Counted from the first letter of the stretch, positions 1 to 6,848 are shown. The stretch: 9,333 nucleotides of DNA from an uncultured Mollicutes bacterium (GCA_900538885.1 UQAI01000063.1:1-9333), one strand, 5' to 3'. A program made the numbers and translations. The notes: generated from the letters alone by a model not told the origin.

Positions 1-66
1 ATACTTGGTGAAAGTATTGTCTTTTAAAAGAAACATTAAGTGTTTGAGTTAGAGTGATAACGCTAA

Positions 67-384
67 CTTTGTTCCAATATTAAATTAAAATGTTATGTTG
101 TTATAGAATTAAAAATTGACGAATTCAAACCAGAATATGCAGGTAAGTTAAGTTTTTACTTAACTGCAATTGATGAACAAGTGAAAGAAGTAAATGATAA
201 TCCAACAATTGGTTTATTATTATGTAGACATAAAAATAATGTTGTTGCTGAATATACTCTAAGAGATATGAATAAACCAATGGGGGTAAGTGAATACAGA
301 ATTAAAGATTACTTACCAGAAAACTTGCAAAATGAATTACCTTCAATTGAAGAATTAATTACAATTGTTAAAAAAGATATTTAA
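67..384 (+). pseudogene. C-terminal remnant of a YhcG/DUF1016-family PDDEXK nuclease
   Basis: The open frame after the in-frame TAA at 64-66 encodes about 105 residues that match, from memory of the family, the C-terminal nuclease domain of YhcG (DUF1016) proteins. The recognisable blocks are NIKLKCYVVIELK, EFKPEYAGKLSFYL, NPTIGLLLC, EYTLRDMNKPMGVSEY and a tail ending LPSIEELI. The E-x-K of the PDDEXK core is visible (Glu codon 106-108, Lys codon 112-114). The upstream catalytic Asp region and the whole N-terminal DUF1016 domain are absent. No frame in bases 1-66 continues the homology, and there is no ATG or ribosome site at the homology start. A GTG at 181 could be taken for a start, but it lies inside the domain. 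I therefore call a decayed fragment, not a 67-residue gene. Intact relatives are often linked to restriction-modification loci; nothing of that kind remains here. Confidence 0.72.
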
Positions 385-395
385 ATTAAAAATTA

Positions 396-429
396 GGTGA
401 GTTTATTTCAAAAAGTAGACTTACCTTTT
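396..429 (+). terminator. Rho-independent terminator after the YhcG-like remnant
   Basis: Arms 396-405 and 416-425 pair over 10 bp with two G-U pairs around a 10-base loop, followed by TTTT at 426-429. It sits 11 bases after the stop of the nuclease remnant and is probably the original gene's terminator. The short U-tract keeps confidence moderate. Confidence 0.5.
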
Positions 430-452
430 AACATAAAAATTTAAATCAATTT

Positions 453-632
453 TTGAAAATAAAACTCATATATGATAAAACATGGGTGTATTATTGTATA
501 ACTTCACAATATCATAAATTAATTTAATGGCGTAGAGATTTAATAGGAGACAGTTTAAAACTTATGTGTAGAGGAAAAGTCATAGGAGAATATATATATA
601 ATGAATGAAAAGAAGTAGAAACAAAACTATAA
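453..632 (+). pseudogene. Possible decayed ASCH-domain-like coding remnant
   Basis: One forward frame from 453 reads as protein-like sequence but is broken by TAA at 525-527 and TGA near 600. Parts recall ASCH-domain proteins: a segment reading TWVYYCITSQ, then GDSLKLMCRGKVIGEYIYNE. In that family a 'YIYCT...' strand is followed by 'GKVIGEF.CD'. The match is from memory and covers only short blocks. No start codon or ribosome site is evident. Together with the nuclease remnant just upstream it suggests an eroding accessory region. It could also be chance reading of AT-rich intergenic DNA. Confidence 0.3.
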
Positions 633-644
633 TTATTTAAAGGG

Positions 645-673
645 TTGCGAAAAAAGATAAATAATGGTACAAT
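645..673 (+). promoter_or_regulatory. Sigma-A type promoter of the lipoprotein gene
   Basis: The -35 is TTGCGA at 645-650 and the -10 is TACAAT at 668-673, with a 17-base spacer. The expected start is near 680, giving a leader of about 25 bases with a GTGAGG ribosome site (692-697) seven bases before the ATG at 705. Confidence 0.6.
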
Positions 674-704
674 AATATGTGAAATAAAAAAGTGAGGTAT
701 AACT

Positions 705-2246
705 ATGACAAAATTAAATAAATTATTTTTCTTTGTATTGCTATTTGGTATTTGTTTAATGGCAAGTTGTACACCAAATAAAGAAATTACAAGTATAACT
801 GTTAATCAAGAATCAAATTTAACTTTTATGATTGACGAATTTGATGTTAGTGAAATTGTGATTAATGTAAATTATAGTGATAATACAATTGATAAAGTAG
901 TTGTAACATCAGAAATGATAACAAAAGGCCTTGACAAAATAAATGAAGCAGGCAAGCATATTTTAGAAATAACATATAAAAATGTTAAATGTGAAGTTGA
1001 AGTTGAAATTACAGAAAGAACTATTAGAAGTGTTGAAGTAAATGAAGATTGTAATAAAGTATTTGAAGAAAATAAATTTGATGCTAGTGAGTTACGTATA
1101 ACTGTTACATATAGTGATGGTTCAGTTATTGATATAAAAGTAAACGAAGACATGATAACAAGTGGCCTTGACAAAGTAAATAAAGTAGGTACTCATGTAT
1201 TAGAGATTACTTATAAATCATTTAAATGTAATGTTACAATTCAGGTAGTTGAAGGATTGAACTTAGAAGACTATACTTTTGAAAAACTTTCTAATGGCGA
1301 AGGTTATAGTGTAACTGGTTATAATGGTAACAAAACAAATGTAGTAATTCCAAGTGAATATAATGGCTTACCAGTTTTAGAAATTGGTGAACAAGCCTTT
1401 TATGAAAATAAAACAATAGTTAGAGTAGTAATTCCAAATACTGTCTCAATAATTAGAGAAGCTGCATTCTATAAGGCTACATCACTAGTTACAGTAATTA
1501 TTCCAAGCAGTGTTAAAGAAATAGAAGCATATGCATTACGTAATGTAAAAGTTATTTATTTAGAAGCAAATGAAGTAAATAATAATTGGAGTAAAACATG
1601 GTATGATGAGCAACATGCATTTATTCACTTAGGTGTTGATATTGAAAGTATTGTACTGGATGGTGAATATGAATATTTCACTCAAAATGGTGAATTAGTG
1701 TTGAGCAATTATTATGGAAATAGTACAGAAATTACAACTCCAAGCACACTTAATGGTGTAGATGTTAAAGTAATTGGTGGTGCATGTTTTAAAGGTAACA
1801 AAGTATTAACAAAGTTGACAATTCCAAGTGGTGTTCATACATTAGAAAAATATGCATTATCTGAATGTACTAGTTTAATAGAATTAAATTTACCTGATAC
1901 TTTACAAATAATAGGTGAATACGCAATTAGAGAGTGTAGTGCTCTTGAACATATCACATTGCCTAAATCATTACGCGAAATTAGAGGTAATGCTTTCAAT
2001 ATGTGTTCTAGTTTATTAGAGATAATTATTCCTGAAAATATAACATACATTGGGGAATATGCATTCTCGTGGTGTGTTAAACTTAAAAAGATATATATTC
2101 CAAAATCTGTTGTGACACTAAAGGTTGGAGCTTGTTATGCATGTAGTGATGCTACAATATATGTAGAACATCCTGCAGAACCATCAACTTGGGAAACAGG
2201 TTGGAATATGAGTAATCGCCCAGTTAAATGGAATTATACTGAATAA
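705..2246 (+). CDS. Lipoprotein with two tandem Ig-like (Big_3-like) domains and BspA-type leucine-rich repeats
   Basis: This 513-residue protein is predicted to be exported and lipid-anchored. It has a Lys-containing start, a hydrophobic stretch at about 7-19 and a lipobox LMASC with Cys22 as lipidation site. Residues about 28-104 and 107-183 are two copies of the same Ig-like domain, each with a 'YSD' strand, a 'MIT.GLDK.N..G.H.LEITYK' strand and one late Cys. Residues about 190-505 carry BspA-type (LRR_5) repeats with the pattern 'IGE.AF..C..L..I.IP..V..I', interrupted near 285-330 by a non-repeat linker. The end (WETGWNMSNRPVKW) is typical of the last BspA unit. Such proteins act as surface adhesins or binding proteins in other bacteria; the ligand here is unknown. 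Start support is a good ribosome site and the signal peptide beginning directly at this Met. It has its own promoter and terminator, so it appears monocistronic. Confidence 0.88.
   Translation: MTKLNKLFFFVLLFGICLMASCTPNKEITSITVNQESNLTFMIDEFDVSEIVINVNYSDNTIDKVVVTSEMITKGLDKINEAGKHILEITYKNVKCEVEVEITERTIRSVEVNEDCNKVFEENKFDASELRITVTYSDGSVIDIKVNEDMITSGLDKVNKVGTHVLEITYKSFKCNVTIQVVEGLNLEDYTFEKLSNGEGYSVTGYNGNKTNVVIPSEYNGLPVLEIGEQAFYENKTIVRVVIPNTVSIIREAAFYKATSLVTVIIPSSVKEIEAYALRNVKVIYLEANEVNNNWSKTWYDEQHAFIHLGVDIESIVLDGEYEYFTQNGELVLSNYYGNSTEITTPSTLNGVDVKVIGGACFKGNKVLTKLTIPSGVHTLEKYALSECTSLIELNLPDTLQIIGEYAIRECSALEHITLPKSLREIRGNAFNMCSSLLEIIIPENITYIGEYAFSWCVKLKKIYIPKSVVTLKVGACYACSDATIYVEHPAEPSTWETGWNMSNRPVKWNYTE
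788..1253 (+). repeat. Tandem intragenic duplication, period 237 bp
   Basis: The two Ig-like domains are related at DNA level with a 237-base (79-codon) offset. The clearest block is ATGATAACA then GGCCTTGACAAA, present at about 916-936 and 1153-1173, with near-identical flanks. The retained nucleotide identity in an AT-rich genome suggests duplication within this gene, not recruitment of two unrelated domains. Confidence 0.7.
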
Positions 2247-2256
2247 GAAAGATAGC

Positions 2257-2288
2257 GTGATATAAGATAACTTATATCACTTCATTTT
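2257..2288 (+). terminator. Terminator after the lipoprotein gene
   Basis: A perfect 10-bp stem (2257-2266 with 2271-2280) closes a 4-base ATAA loop and is followed by TTCATTTT. The interrupted T-tract makes it imperfect as an intrinsic terminator. It lies 10 bases after the stop codon and before the next -10 box. Confidence 0.55.
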
Positions 2289-2298
2289 AAAATAAGTT

Positions 2299-2304
2299 TA
2301 TAAT
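2299..2304 (+). promoter_or_regulatory. Probable -10 box of the SGNH/CvpA/CDF unit
   Basis: A consensus TATAAT lies 30 bases before the ATG at 2335, directly after the preceding terminator. No good -35 hexamer is found at 16-18 bases upstream, where the terminator stem lies. The assignment rests on the -10 and its position. Confidence 0.35.
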
Positions 2305-2334
2305 AATAAGTGTATAAAGGAAGAGGAGTAAAAG

Positions 2335-3639
2335 ATGAAGTATATATATTTAGCTAAACAATATAACCTAGTAGTAGGTGATAAATTTGAACTATTTTAT
2401 AGAGGAGTTATTAGATTACATAATCCATATCAATATTACATTTTAGTTAGTTGCCCTAAGGGAAATCCTTATCCTAGATATTTTACATATACACCAAAAG
2501 AAAATGAAGTTGGAAGTTATAGTTTAAAAATTCAATTAATTGACAATGATAATAATGTAATAGATGAAGGTGAAACAACATTAATTGTTGAAAAACCAAA
2601 TAAACCTGATAGAAAAATAAATATTTTATGCATTGGTGATAGTTTAACTGTTAATGGTGTTTGGCCACAAGTAGGATATACTAGGGTATGTTTAAATGAA
2701 GAAAACCCTAAAGGATTAAACTATGGTGATGTTTTGAATTTTATGGGAACATGCAAAATAGATGCATCGGGACATGAGGTCGGATATGAAGGCTATGGAG
2801 GATGGACCTGGAAATCATATTGCACAAATGATCATATTGGATTAACCTCTAGTGTTTGGATTACAACTAAACACCAAATGACAGAGGAAGATCAACATAG
2901 TTTATGGCAAAGCAATGGTTATATTTGGATTCTTGAAACGATTGAAGCAACAAGACTAAAGTTTAAAAGAAGCCCTAATAATGTAAGTATGTTATCAAAT
3001 CTTGGTAAAACACTTAAACATGTGGCCAATGCTAAACATCAAAAGGAATTAAAAATAGAGTCATATGAATATGAAAAAACTAATCCATTTTGGAATAAAG
3101 ATAAAAACGATATTAGTTTTAAAAACTATATGAAGCAAAATAAATTTAGAATTCCTGATTTAATATATATATTACTTACATGGAATGGTCTATATGTTCC
3201 GTATAATCATGATTTCTCTCATCATATTGATTATGCGAAAATAATATTAAGAAAAATTCATAAGGAATATCCACTTGCGAAAGTAACGCTTCTTGGTATT
3301 CAAATATGTTCAGTTAATGGTGGTATAGCCGCAAACTATGGAGCCACAGGTCCATATCATGATACTTTTGGAACAATTTCTTCAGCGTTTTATTACAATG
3401 AAGCATTAGAAGAACTATGTAACGATCCTGAGTTTTCATCATATACTGACTATGTGGATACTAAAGGACAATTTGATAGTGAATATAATATGCCTTCAGT
3501 TTTAACACCAGTTAATGCTCGTAGTAAAACAACAGAGTTAATAGGGGTAAATGGAGTTCATCCTAATATGGATGGATACCTTCAAATTGGTGATGCTTTT
3601 TATCGTAAACTTGTTTTTGATTTAAATAGAATAAAATAG
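2335..3639 (+). CDS. SGNH/GDSL-family hydrolase (predicted esterase)
   Basis: The protein has 434 residues. Residues 1-90 form a beta-rich, Ig-like or carbohydrate-binding-like N-terminal domain. The SGNH fold begins at ILCIGDSLT with the nucleophile Ser103. Block II is EGYGGWTW (Gly153-Trp157 region). A long insert with RLKFKR and NPFW motifs precedes block III, which reads LTWNGL (Asn284) in place of the usual G.ND. Block V is NGVHPN with catalytic His409. The DxxH Asp position is Asn406; as I recall, this NGVHP form occurs in relatives with the same insert. Such enzymes usually remove acyl groups from glycans or lipids; the substrate here cannot be told. There is no signal peptide, and an in-frame TAA at 2329-2331 just before the start rules out a longer N-terminus. 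The ribosome site GAGGAG (2323-2328) is strong. The gene appears to head a unit with cvpA-like and CDF genes. Confidence 0.82.
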   Translation: MKYIYLAKQYNLVVGDKFELFYRGVIRLHNPYQYYILVSCPKGNPYPRYFTYTPKENEVGSYSLKIQLIDNDNNVIDEGETTLIVEKPNKPDRKINILCIGDSLTVNGVWPQVGYTRVCLNEENPKGLNYGDVLNFMGTCKIDASGHEVGYEGYGGWTWKSYCTNDHIGLTSSVWITTKHQMTEEDQHSLWQSNGYIWILETIEATRLKFKRSPNNVSMLSNLGKTLKHVANAKHQKELKIESYEYEKTNPFWNKDKNDISFKNYMKQNKFRIPDLIYILLTWNGLYVPYNHDFSHHIDYAKIILRKIHKEYPLAKVTLLGIQICSVNGGIAANYGATGPYHDTFGTISSAFYYNEALEELCNDPEFSSYTDYVDTKGQFDSEYNMPSVLTPVNARSKTTELIGVNGVHPNMDGYLQIGDAFYRKLVFDLNRIK

Positions 3640-3655
3640 AAAGGAAGAAAAAATA

Positions 3656-4408
3656 ATGTTTGATGTACTAAGTATTGCATTTATTGTTATAATTATTGTT
3701 TCATGTATTGTTGGATACTTTAGGGGATTCCTAGCTTTACTAGTTGGCCTTTTAAAGGGTTTTGTGGCTATAATTCTAGCCTCATTATTATGTAAACCAA
3801 TGGGTAGTGCTTTAAATACTACTAAGATGGGAACAGGAATTACTGATAAAGTTGAAAATTATTTAATAGAAAAAGGTGAAACATTTAAATATGAATTAAC
3901 AAAAGAAAATAAAGAAATATTTATTGATAATCAATTAGACCAACAACTTGAGAATTCGAAAATACCTCAAGTGTTAAGAACATATATTAAAAATGTTTTA
4001 GTAGATAAAGTTGAAATAGAAGATGGCGAAACCATTACAGTAGCTAGATATATGGGTAAGGGGATGAGCTTCTTTGTTTGTACTATTATCGCATATATCA
4101 TTGTATTTATAATTATCATGATTTTGCTTTCTATTGTACAAAGATTATTCAAAAACATTAATAAAGTCCCAATTGTAGGACTTGCTAATCGTTTACTTGG
4201 TCTTGGTTTAGGTGTGTTAGTTGCATTATTATTTATAGGTGTAATTTGTTATGTCCTAACATTCCTAATGTCAATACCTGGTGACATGTCGAATTGGATT
4301 ATGAACACTCTAAAATTAACCGAAGAACAAAAAGAAGAACAATCTATTGCGAAAATAATGTATGAACATAATATAATTAAATGGGCTTTTAACATTATGT
4401 TTTCGTAA
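3656..4408 (+). CDS. CvpA-family integral membrane protein
   Basis: This 250-residue protein has the CvpA (colicin V production) layout. Transmembrane helices are at about 4-22 and 25-45, then a charged segment of about 90 residues (46-135), then helices at about 138-161 and 182-206 and a short polar tail. The family signature just before the last helix is visible as 'KVPIVGLANRLLGLGLG' (170-186). The early 'GYFRGF' after helix 1 also fits. CvpA proteins sit in the cytoplasmic membrane; in E. coli one is needed for colicin V export and envelope homeostasis, but the biochemical role is unsettled. The large middle loop is longer than in the short E. coli protein and typical of Firmicutes members. 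The gene starts 16 bases after the SGNH stop with an AAAGGAAG ribosome site, so translation within one transcript is likely. Confidence 0.85.
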   Translation: MFDVLSIAFIVIIIVSCIVGYFRGFLALLVGLLKGFVAIILASLLCKPMGSALNTTKMGTGITDKVENYLIEKGETFKYELTKENKEIFIDNQLDQQLENSKIPQVLRTYIKNVLVDKVEIEDGETITVARYMGKGMSFFVCTIIAYIIVFIIIMILLSIVQRLFKNINKVPIVGLANRLLGLGLGVLVALLFIGVICYVLTFLMSIPGDMSNWIMNTLKLTEEQKEEQSIAKIMYEHNIIKWAFNIMFS

Positions 4409-4423
4409 TAAAGAAGGAATAAC

Positions 4424-5599
4424 GTGAGAAAATTATTACTAAAATTATTCATTAAAGATTATAAAAATACAAGTGATTCAAAAGTTAGAGTAAAATATGG
4501 AACATTATCAGGAATAGTTGGTATTATTAGTAATTGCATTTTATGCATCATAAAAATTCTCGCTGGCTTTCTTAGTGGTAGTGTTTCCATTATGGCTGAT
4601 GGAATCAACAATCTATCTGATGCTGGTTCATCAATAATAACATTGATTGGATTTAAATTGTCTTCCAAACCGGCTGATGAAAATCATCCATTTGGACATC
4701 AGCGTATTGAGTATTTAACAGGAGTCATTGTATCATTTATTATTTTAATTATTGGTTTAACATTATTTAAAAGTTCATTCGATAAAATACTACATCCAAG
4801 TGCTGTAGAAATTACCCCAATTATTTATGTAATATTAAGTATATCAATTTTAATTAAATGTTGGCAGTCTATTTTTTATAGAAAAAATGGTAAAGATATT
4901 GATTCAACAGCTTTAATTGCTTCATCTCAAGATAGCCTAAACGATTGTATTGCGACAAGCGTGGTAATTGTTGGTACAGTTATCTATCATTTAAGTGGTA
5001 TTGCACTAGATGGATATATGGGAGTAATTGTTTCTATTTTTATTGTAATATCAGGTATTAAAATGTTAAAGGATACAATGAATCCATTAATAGGTGAAAA
5101 TGTATCAAAAGAGTATAAAGATATGATATGTAATAAAGTTCGCTCATATCCGTGTATTCTTGGTGTTCATGATTTGGTTGTGCATACATATGGACAAAAT
5201 AGAGTTTTCGCAACCATTCATGCGGAAGTATCAAGTAAGGGTGATATCTTAGAATTACATGATATTATTGATAATATTGAAAGAGACTTTAGGATGGAAA
5301 AAAATATTGATTTAGTCATTCATATGGATCCAATTGATATTACAGATCCTAAAACGTTAGAATTAAAATATATGGTTTTAAAAATTGTTAATGATTACGA
5401 TCCTAACCTTTCAATTCATGATTTTAGAGTGGTACATGGACAAACTCATACTAATATTCTTTTTGATATTAGTGTACCTATTAAATATAAAGTAAAGCCA
5501 TGTGAATTAAAAGATTATATATCACTACAAATAAAGGAAAAAGATAATAGATTGAATCCAATTATTCAAATTGATCAATTGTACGATATAACAGACTAA
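4424..5599 (+). CDS. Cation diffusion facilitator transporter, probably Mn(II) efflux (MntE-like)
   Basis: A CDF-family metal/proton antiporter of the cytoplasmic membrane, 391 residues. Six helices are predicted at about 27-49, 55-78, 96-116, 130-150, 164-189 and 195-213. Helix 2 carries DGINNLSDA and helix 5 carries QDSLNDC, giving a transport site of Asn62, Asp66, Asp170 and Asp174. As I recall, this N-D-D-D set is that of streptococcal MntE, a manganese exporter; zinc exporters have His in the site. The family motif HPFGHQR is at 88-94. The cytosolic part has two related ferredoxin-like domains (about 232-303 with HDLVVH and IHAEV, and 310-385 with HDFRVVHG), which makes the protein about 90 residues longer than the usual 300. 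The start is GTG with a GAAGGA site at 4413-4418; no in-frame ATG lies upstream before the preceding TAA TAA. It is the last gene of the unit, ending at a strong terminator. Confidence 0.88.
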   Translation: MRKLLLKLFIKDYKNTSDSKVRVKYGTLSGIVGIISNCILCIIKILAGFLSGSVSIMADGINNLSDAGSSIITLIGFKLSSKPADENHPFGHQRIEYLTGVIVSFIILIIGLTLFKSSFDKILHPSAVEITPIIYVILSISILIKCWQSIFYRKNGKDIDSTALIASSQDSLNDCIATSVVIVGTVIYHLSGIALDGYMGVIVSIFIVISGIKMLKDTMNPLIGENVSKEYKDMICNKVRSYPCILGVHDLVVHTYGQNRVFATIHAEVSSKGDILELHDIIDNIERDFRMEKNIDLVIHMDPIDITDPKTLELKYMVLKIVNDYDPNLSIHDFRVVHGQTHTNILFDISVPIKYKVKPCELKDYISLQIKEKDNRLNPIIQIDQLYDITD

Positions 5600-5651
5600 A
5601 AAAAAGGTATACTGCATAGTAGATTTATTACTACTAACAGTATACCTTTTT
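5600..5651. terminator. Bidirectional terminator between the CDF gene and the convergent TtcA-like gene
   Basis: Arms 5601-5614 and 5638-5651 are perfectly complementary over 14 bp, with five A/T pairs at the base that supply a U-tract to either transcript. An inner stem (5617-5622 with 5631-5636) continues the hairpin. It begins one base after the CDF stop and ends six bases before the stop of the opposite gene. Confidence 0.9.
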
Positions 5652-5657
5652 ATATTG

Positions 5658-6485
5658 TTATTTTTTCTTTTCTTTATAATCATCTAAAAAATTATAAGAC
5701 ATTGTATCATTATGATATCCTATTAAGGTATTCAAATTAACATCATGAACACTCCTAAAAATATTAATATCAACATTAGGATACACTTGGCGTAAATTAT
5801 TAATTAAATCTTTAATTTCTTTTCTTTTAGAATTGTGAGCTACTTCAATATTTTCAGTAAAACGACAAGCACATTGAAGGAATCTTAAATCATTACTTTT
5901 AGCCCAATTAATAATGTTCTTTTCTTTCACAAGATAAAGTGGTCTAATTAATTCCATTCCTTCAAAATTAGTGCTATGTAGTTTTGGCATCATAGTTTGA
6001 ATTTGTGAACCATATAGCATTCCCATTAATATTGTTTCAATTACATCGTCAAAATGATGACCAAGCGCAATTTTATTACAGCCTAGTTTCTTGGCTTCAG
6101 CATACAAGTAACCTCTACGCATTCTTGCACATAAGTAACAAGGCGATTCACTGATATTATTAACAACATTAAAAATATTTGTTTCAAACATTGTAAGAGG
6201 AATATTTAAGGTTTTAGCATTTTCTTCAAGCAATAACCTATTTTCTTTATTGTATCCTGGGTCCATTGAAATAAACTCTAATTCAAAATTAATATTGCCA
6301 TGGGCTTTTAATTCTTGCATACATTTAGCAAGTAGCATTGAGTCCTTACCTCCAGAGATGCAAACAGCAATCTTATCATTTTCTTCAATCATTTGATATT
6401 CTTCAATGGCACGTAAGAAGAGACGCCAAATTGTAGGTCTAAATTTTGTTATGATACTACGTTCTATTTCTTGATATTTTTCCAT
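5658..6485 (-). CDS. TtcA-like PP-loop tRNA thiolation enzyme (2-thiocytidine family)
   Basis: The 275-residue protein belongs to the ATP-pyrophosphatase (PP-loop) group related to TtcA, which makes 2-thiocytidine at tRNA position 32 using ATP and a [4Fe-4S] cluster. The PP-loop is SGGKDS (44-49). The cluster cysteines match a C-x-x-C (Cys116, Cys119) plus a later Cys in CAC (Cys205/Cys207). GHHFDD (142-147) is also typical, and LIRPLYLVKEKNI (179-191) matches the family's C-terminal core. Length is close to E. coli TtcA (about 310), slightly short at the N-terminus. I do not assign the symbol, because Firmicutes homologues may have other tRNA targets or sulfur donors. The start is supported by GGTGA about seven bases upstream and the nearby -10. 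It is a single gene converging on the CDF gene and divergent from the 6S RNA. Confidence 0.82.
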   Translation of the reverse strand: MEKYQEIERSIITKFRPTIWRLFLRAIEEYQMIEENDKIAVCISGGKDSMLLAKCMQELKAHGNINFELEFISMDPGYNKENRLLLEENAKTLNIPLTMFETNIFNVVNNISESPCYLCARMRRGYLYAEAKKLGCNKIALGHHFDDVIETILMGMLYGSQIQTMMPKLHSTNFEGMELIRPLYLVKEKNIINWAKSNDLRFLQCACRFTENIEVAHNSKRKEIKDLINNLRQVYPNVDINIFRSVHDVNLNTLIGYHNDTMSYNFLDDYKEKKK

Positions 6486-6503
6486 GTTTATTCACCAAAT
6501 ACT

Positions 6504-6512
6504 ATTATACCA
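6504..6512 (-). promoter_or_regulatory. Extended -10 promoter of the TtcA-like gene
   Basis: On the minus strand the sequence reads TGGTATAAT, a consensus -10 with the TGn extension. The -35 region is weak at the proper distance; a TTGAAA lies too far upstream (23 bases). The predicted start near 6497 leaves a leader of only about 12 bases containing just the ribosome site. Confidence 0.6.
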
Positions 6513-6584
6513 CACTTTTAAGATAACGCATTTTTCAAGCAAATAAAATGTAAATAAATGTTAATATTTTCATAATTATTTCTC

Positions 6585-6613
6585 TTGAAGTCACGACCAA
6601 CTTATGATATAAT
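6585..6613 (+). promoter_or_regulatory. Sigma-A promoter of the 6S-like RNA
   Basis: TTGAAG (6585-6590) and a perfect TATAAT (6608-6613) are separated by exactly 17 bases. Transcription is expected to start at G6618 or G6620, immediately before the closing stem of the RNA. This is the best promoter in the window, as fits a strongly expressed small RNA. Confidence 0.8.
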
Positions 6614-6619
6614 AAAAGT

Positions 6620-6833
6620 GCCTGGGGAGTTCGCTTTTTCACAAAATTGGCGACCCGAACAAAAAAATATAGGGGACAATGATTATGTGGTGTCGAAAGC
6701 CTGCTGCGGGTAGGAATCCTAAAATGTAATCTCAAGTCTACCACCTTAGAAGAACATGCGGTGGCGCATGGTGATAACGGCTCATCTGGGTTTATTTTAA
6801 AGTTTTAGATAAGATGAAAATCTTATCTTTTTT
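6620..6833 (+). ncRNA. ssrS: 6S RNA (regulator of RNA polymerase), divergent
   Basis: This is a non-coding stretch that is clearly more GC-rich than its surroundings, with its own promoter and terminator. The 5' end CCTGGGGAGTTCGC resembles the 5' strand of E. coli 6S RNA (TCTGAGATGTTCGC), and the 3' part ACGGCTCATCTGGG resembles its GGCATCTCGGAGAT partner. They pair as a closing stem: 6621-6629 with 6781-6790, with one bulged A. A perfect 6-bp hairpin CATGCG/CGCATG (6755-6770) lies on the 3' side, where 6S RNA has the small hairpin beside its central bubble; GTGATAACGGC after it parallels GGTTACAGCC. GTGGT (6687-6691) can pair with ACCAC (6740-6744) as an apical stem. 6S RNA mimics an open promoter and sequesters sigma-A RNA polymerase. 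Length of about 170 nt without, or 214 nt with, the terminator fits. The alignment is from memory; another structured RNA or a pepF leader is the alternative. Confidence 0.68.
6807..6833 (+). terminator. Terminator of the 6S-like RNA
   Basis: A perfect 9-bp stem (6807-6815 with 6820-6828) with a GAAA tetraloop is followed by TTTTT. It separates the RNA from pepF, which starts 67 bases later and has its own ribosome site. Confidence 0.85.
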
Positions 6834-6848
6834 CTCATAATTTATGCA

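Noticed and set aside
600..602. UGA read as Trp, joining the remnant downstream of 528
   Set aside because: All Trp codons in the intact genes are TGG, so a UGA=Trp code is unlikely, and the frame has a TAA as well.
872..1174. Minus-strand open frame of 100 codons inside the lipoprotein gene
   Set aside because: It is a shadow of the two Ig repeats, is rich in Ser/Thr/Leu/Ile from antisense AT-rich codons and has no ribosome site.
1835..2050. Minus-strand open frame inside the lipoprotein's leucine-rich repeats
   Set aside because: Shadow of the repeats without start signals or recognisable motifs.
3967..4668. Three minus-strand open frames opposite cvpA-like and CDF genes
   Set aside because: All are antisense to well-supported membrane protein genes, whose hydrophobic codons commonly give hydrophobic antisense frames.
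6535..6744. Minus-strand open frame of 69 codons overlapping the RNA gene
   Set aside because: It is antisense to the structured RNA and promoter, has a basic low-complexity product and no ribosome site, and arises from the higher GC there.
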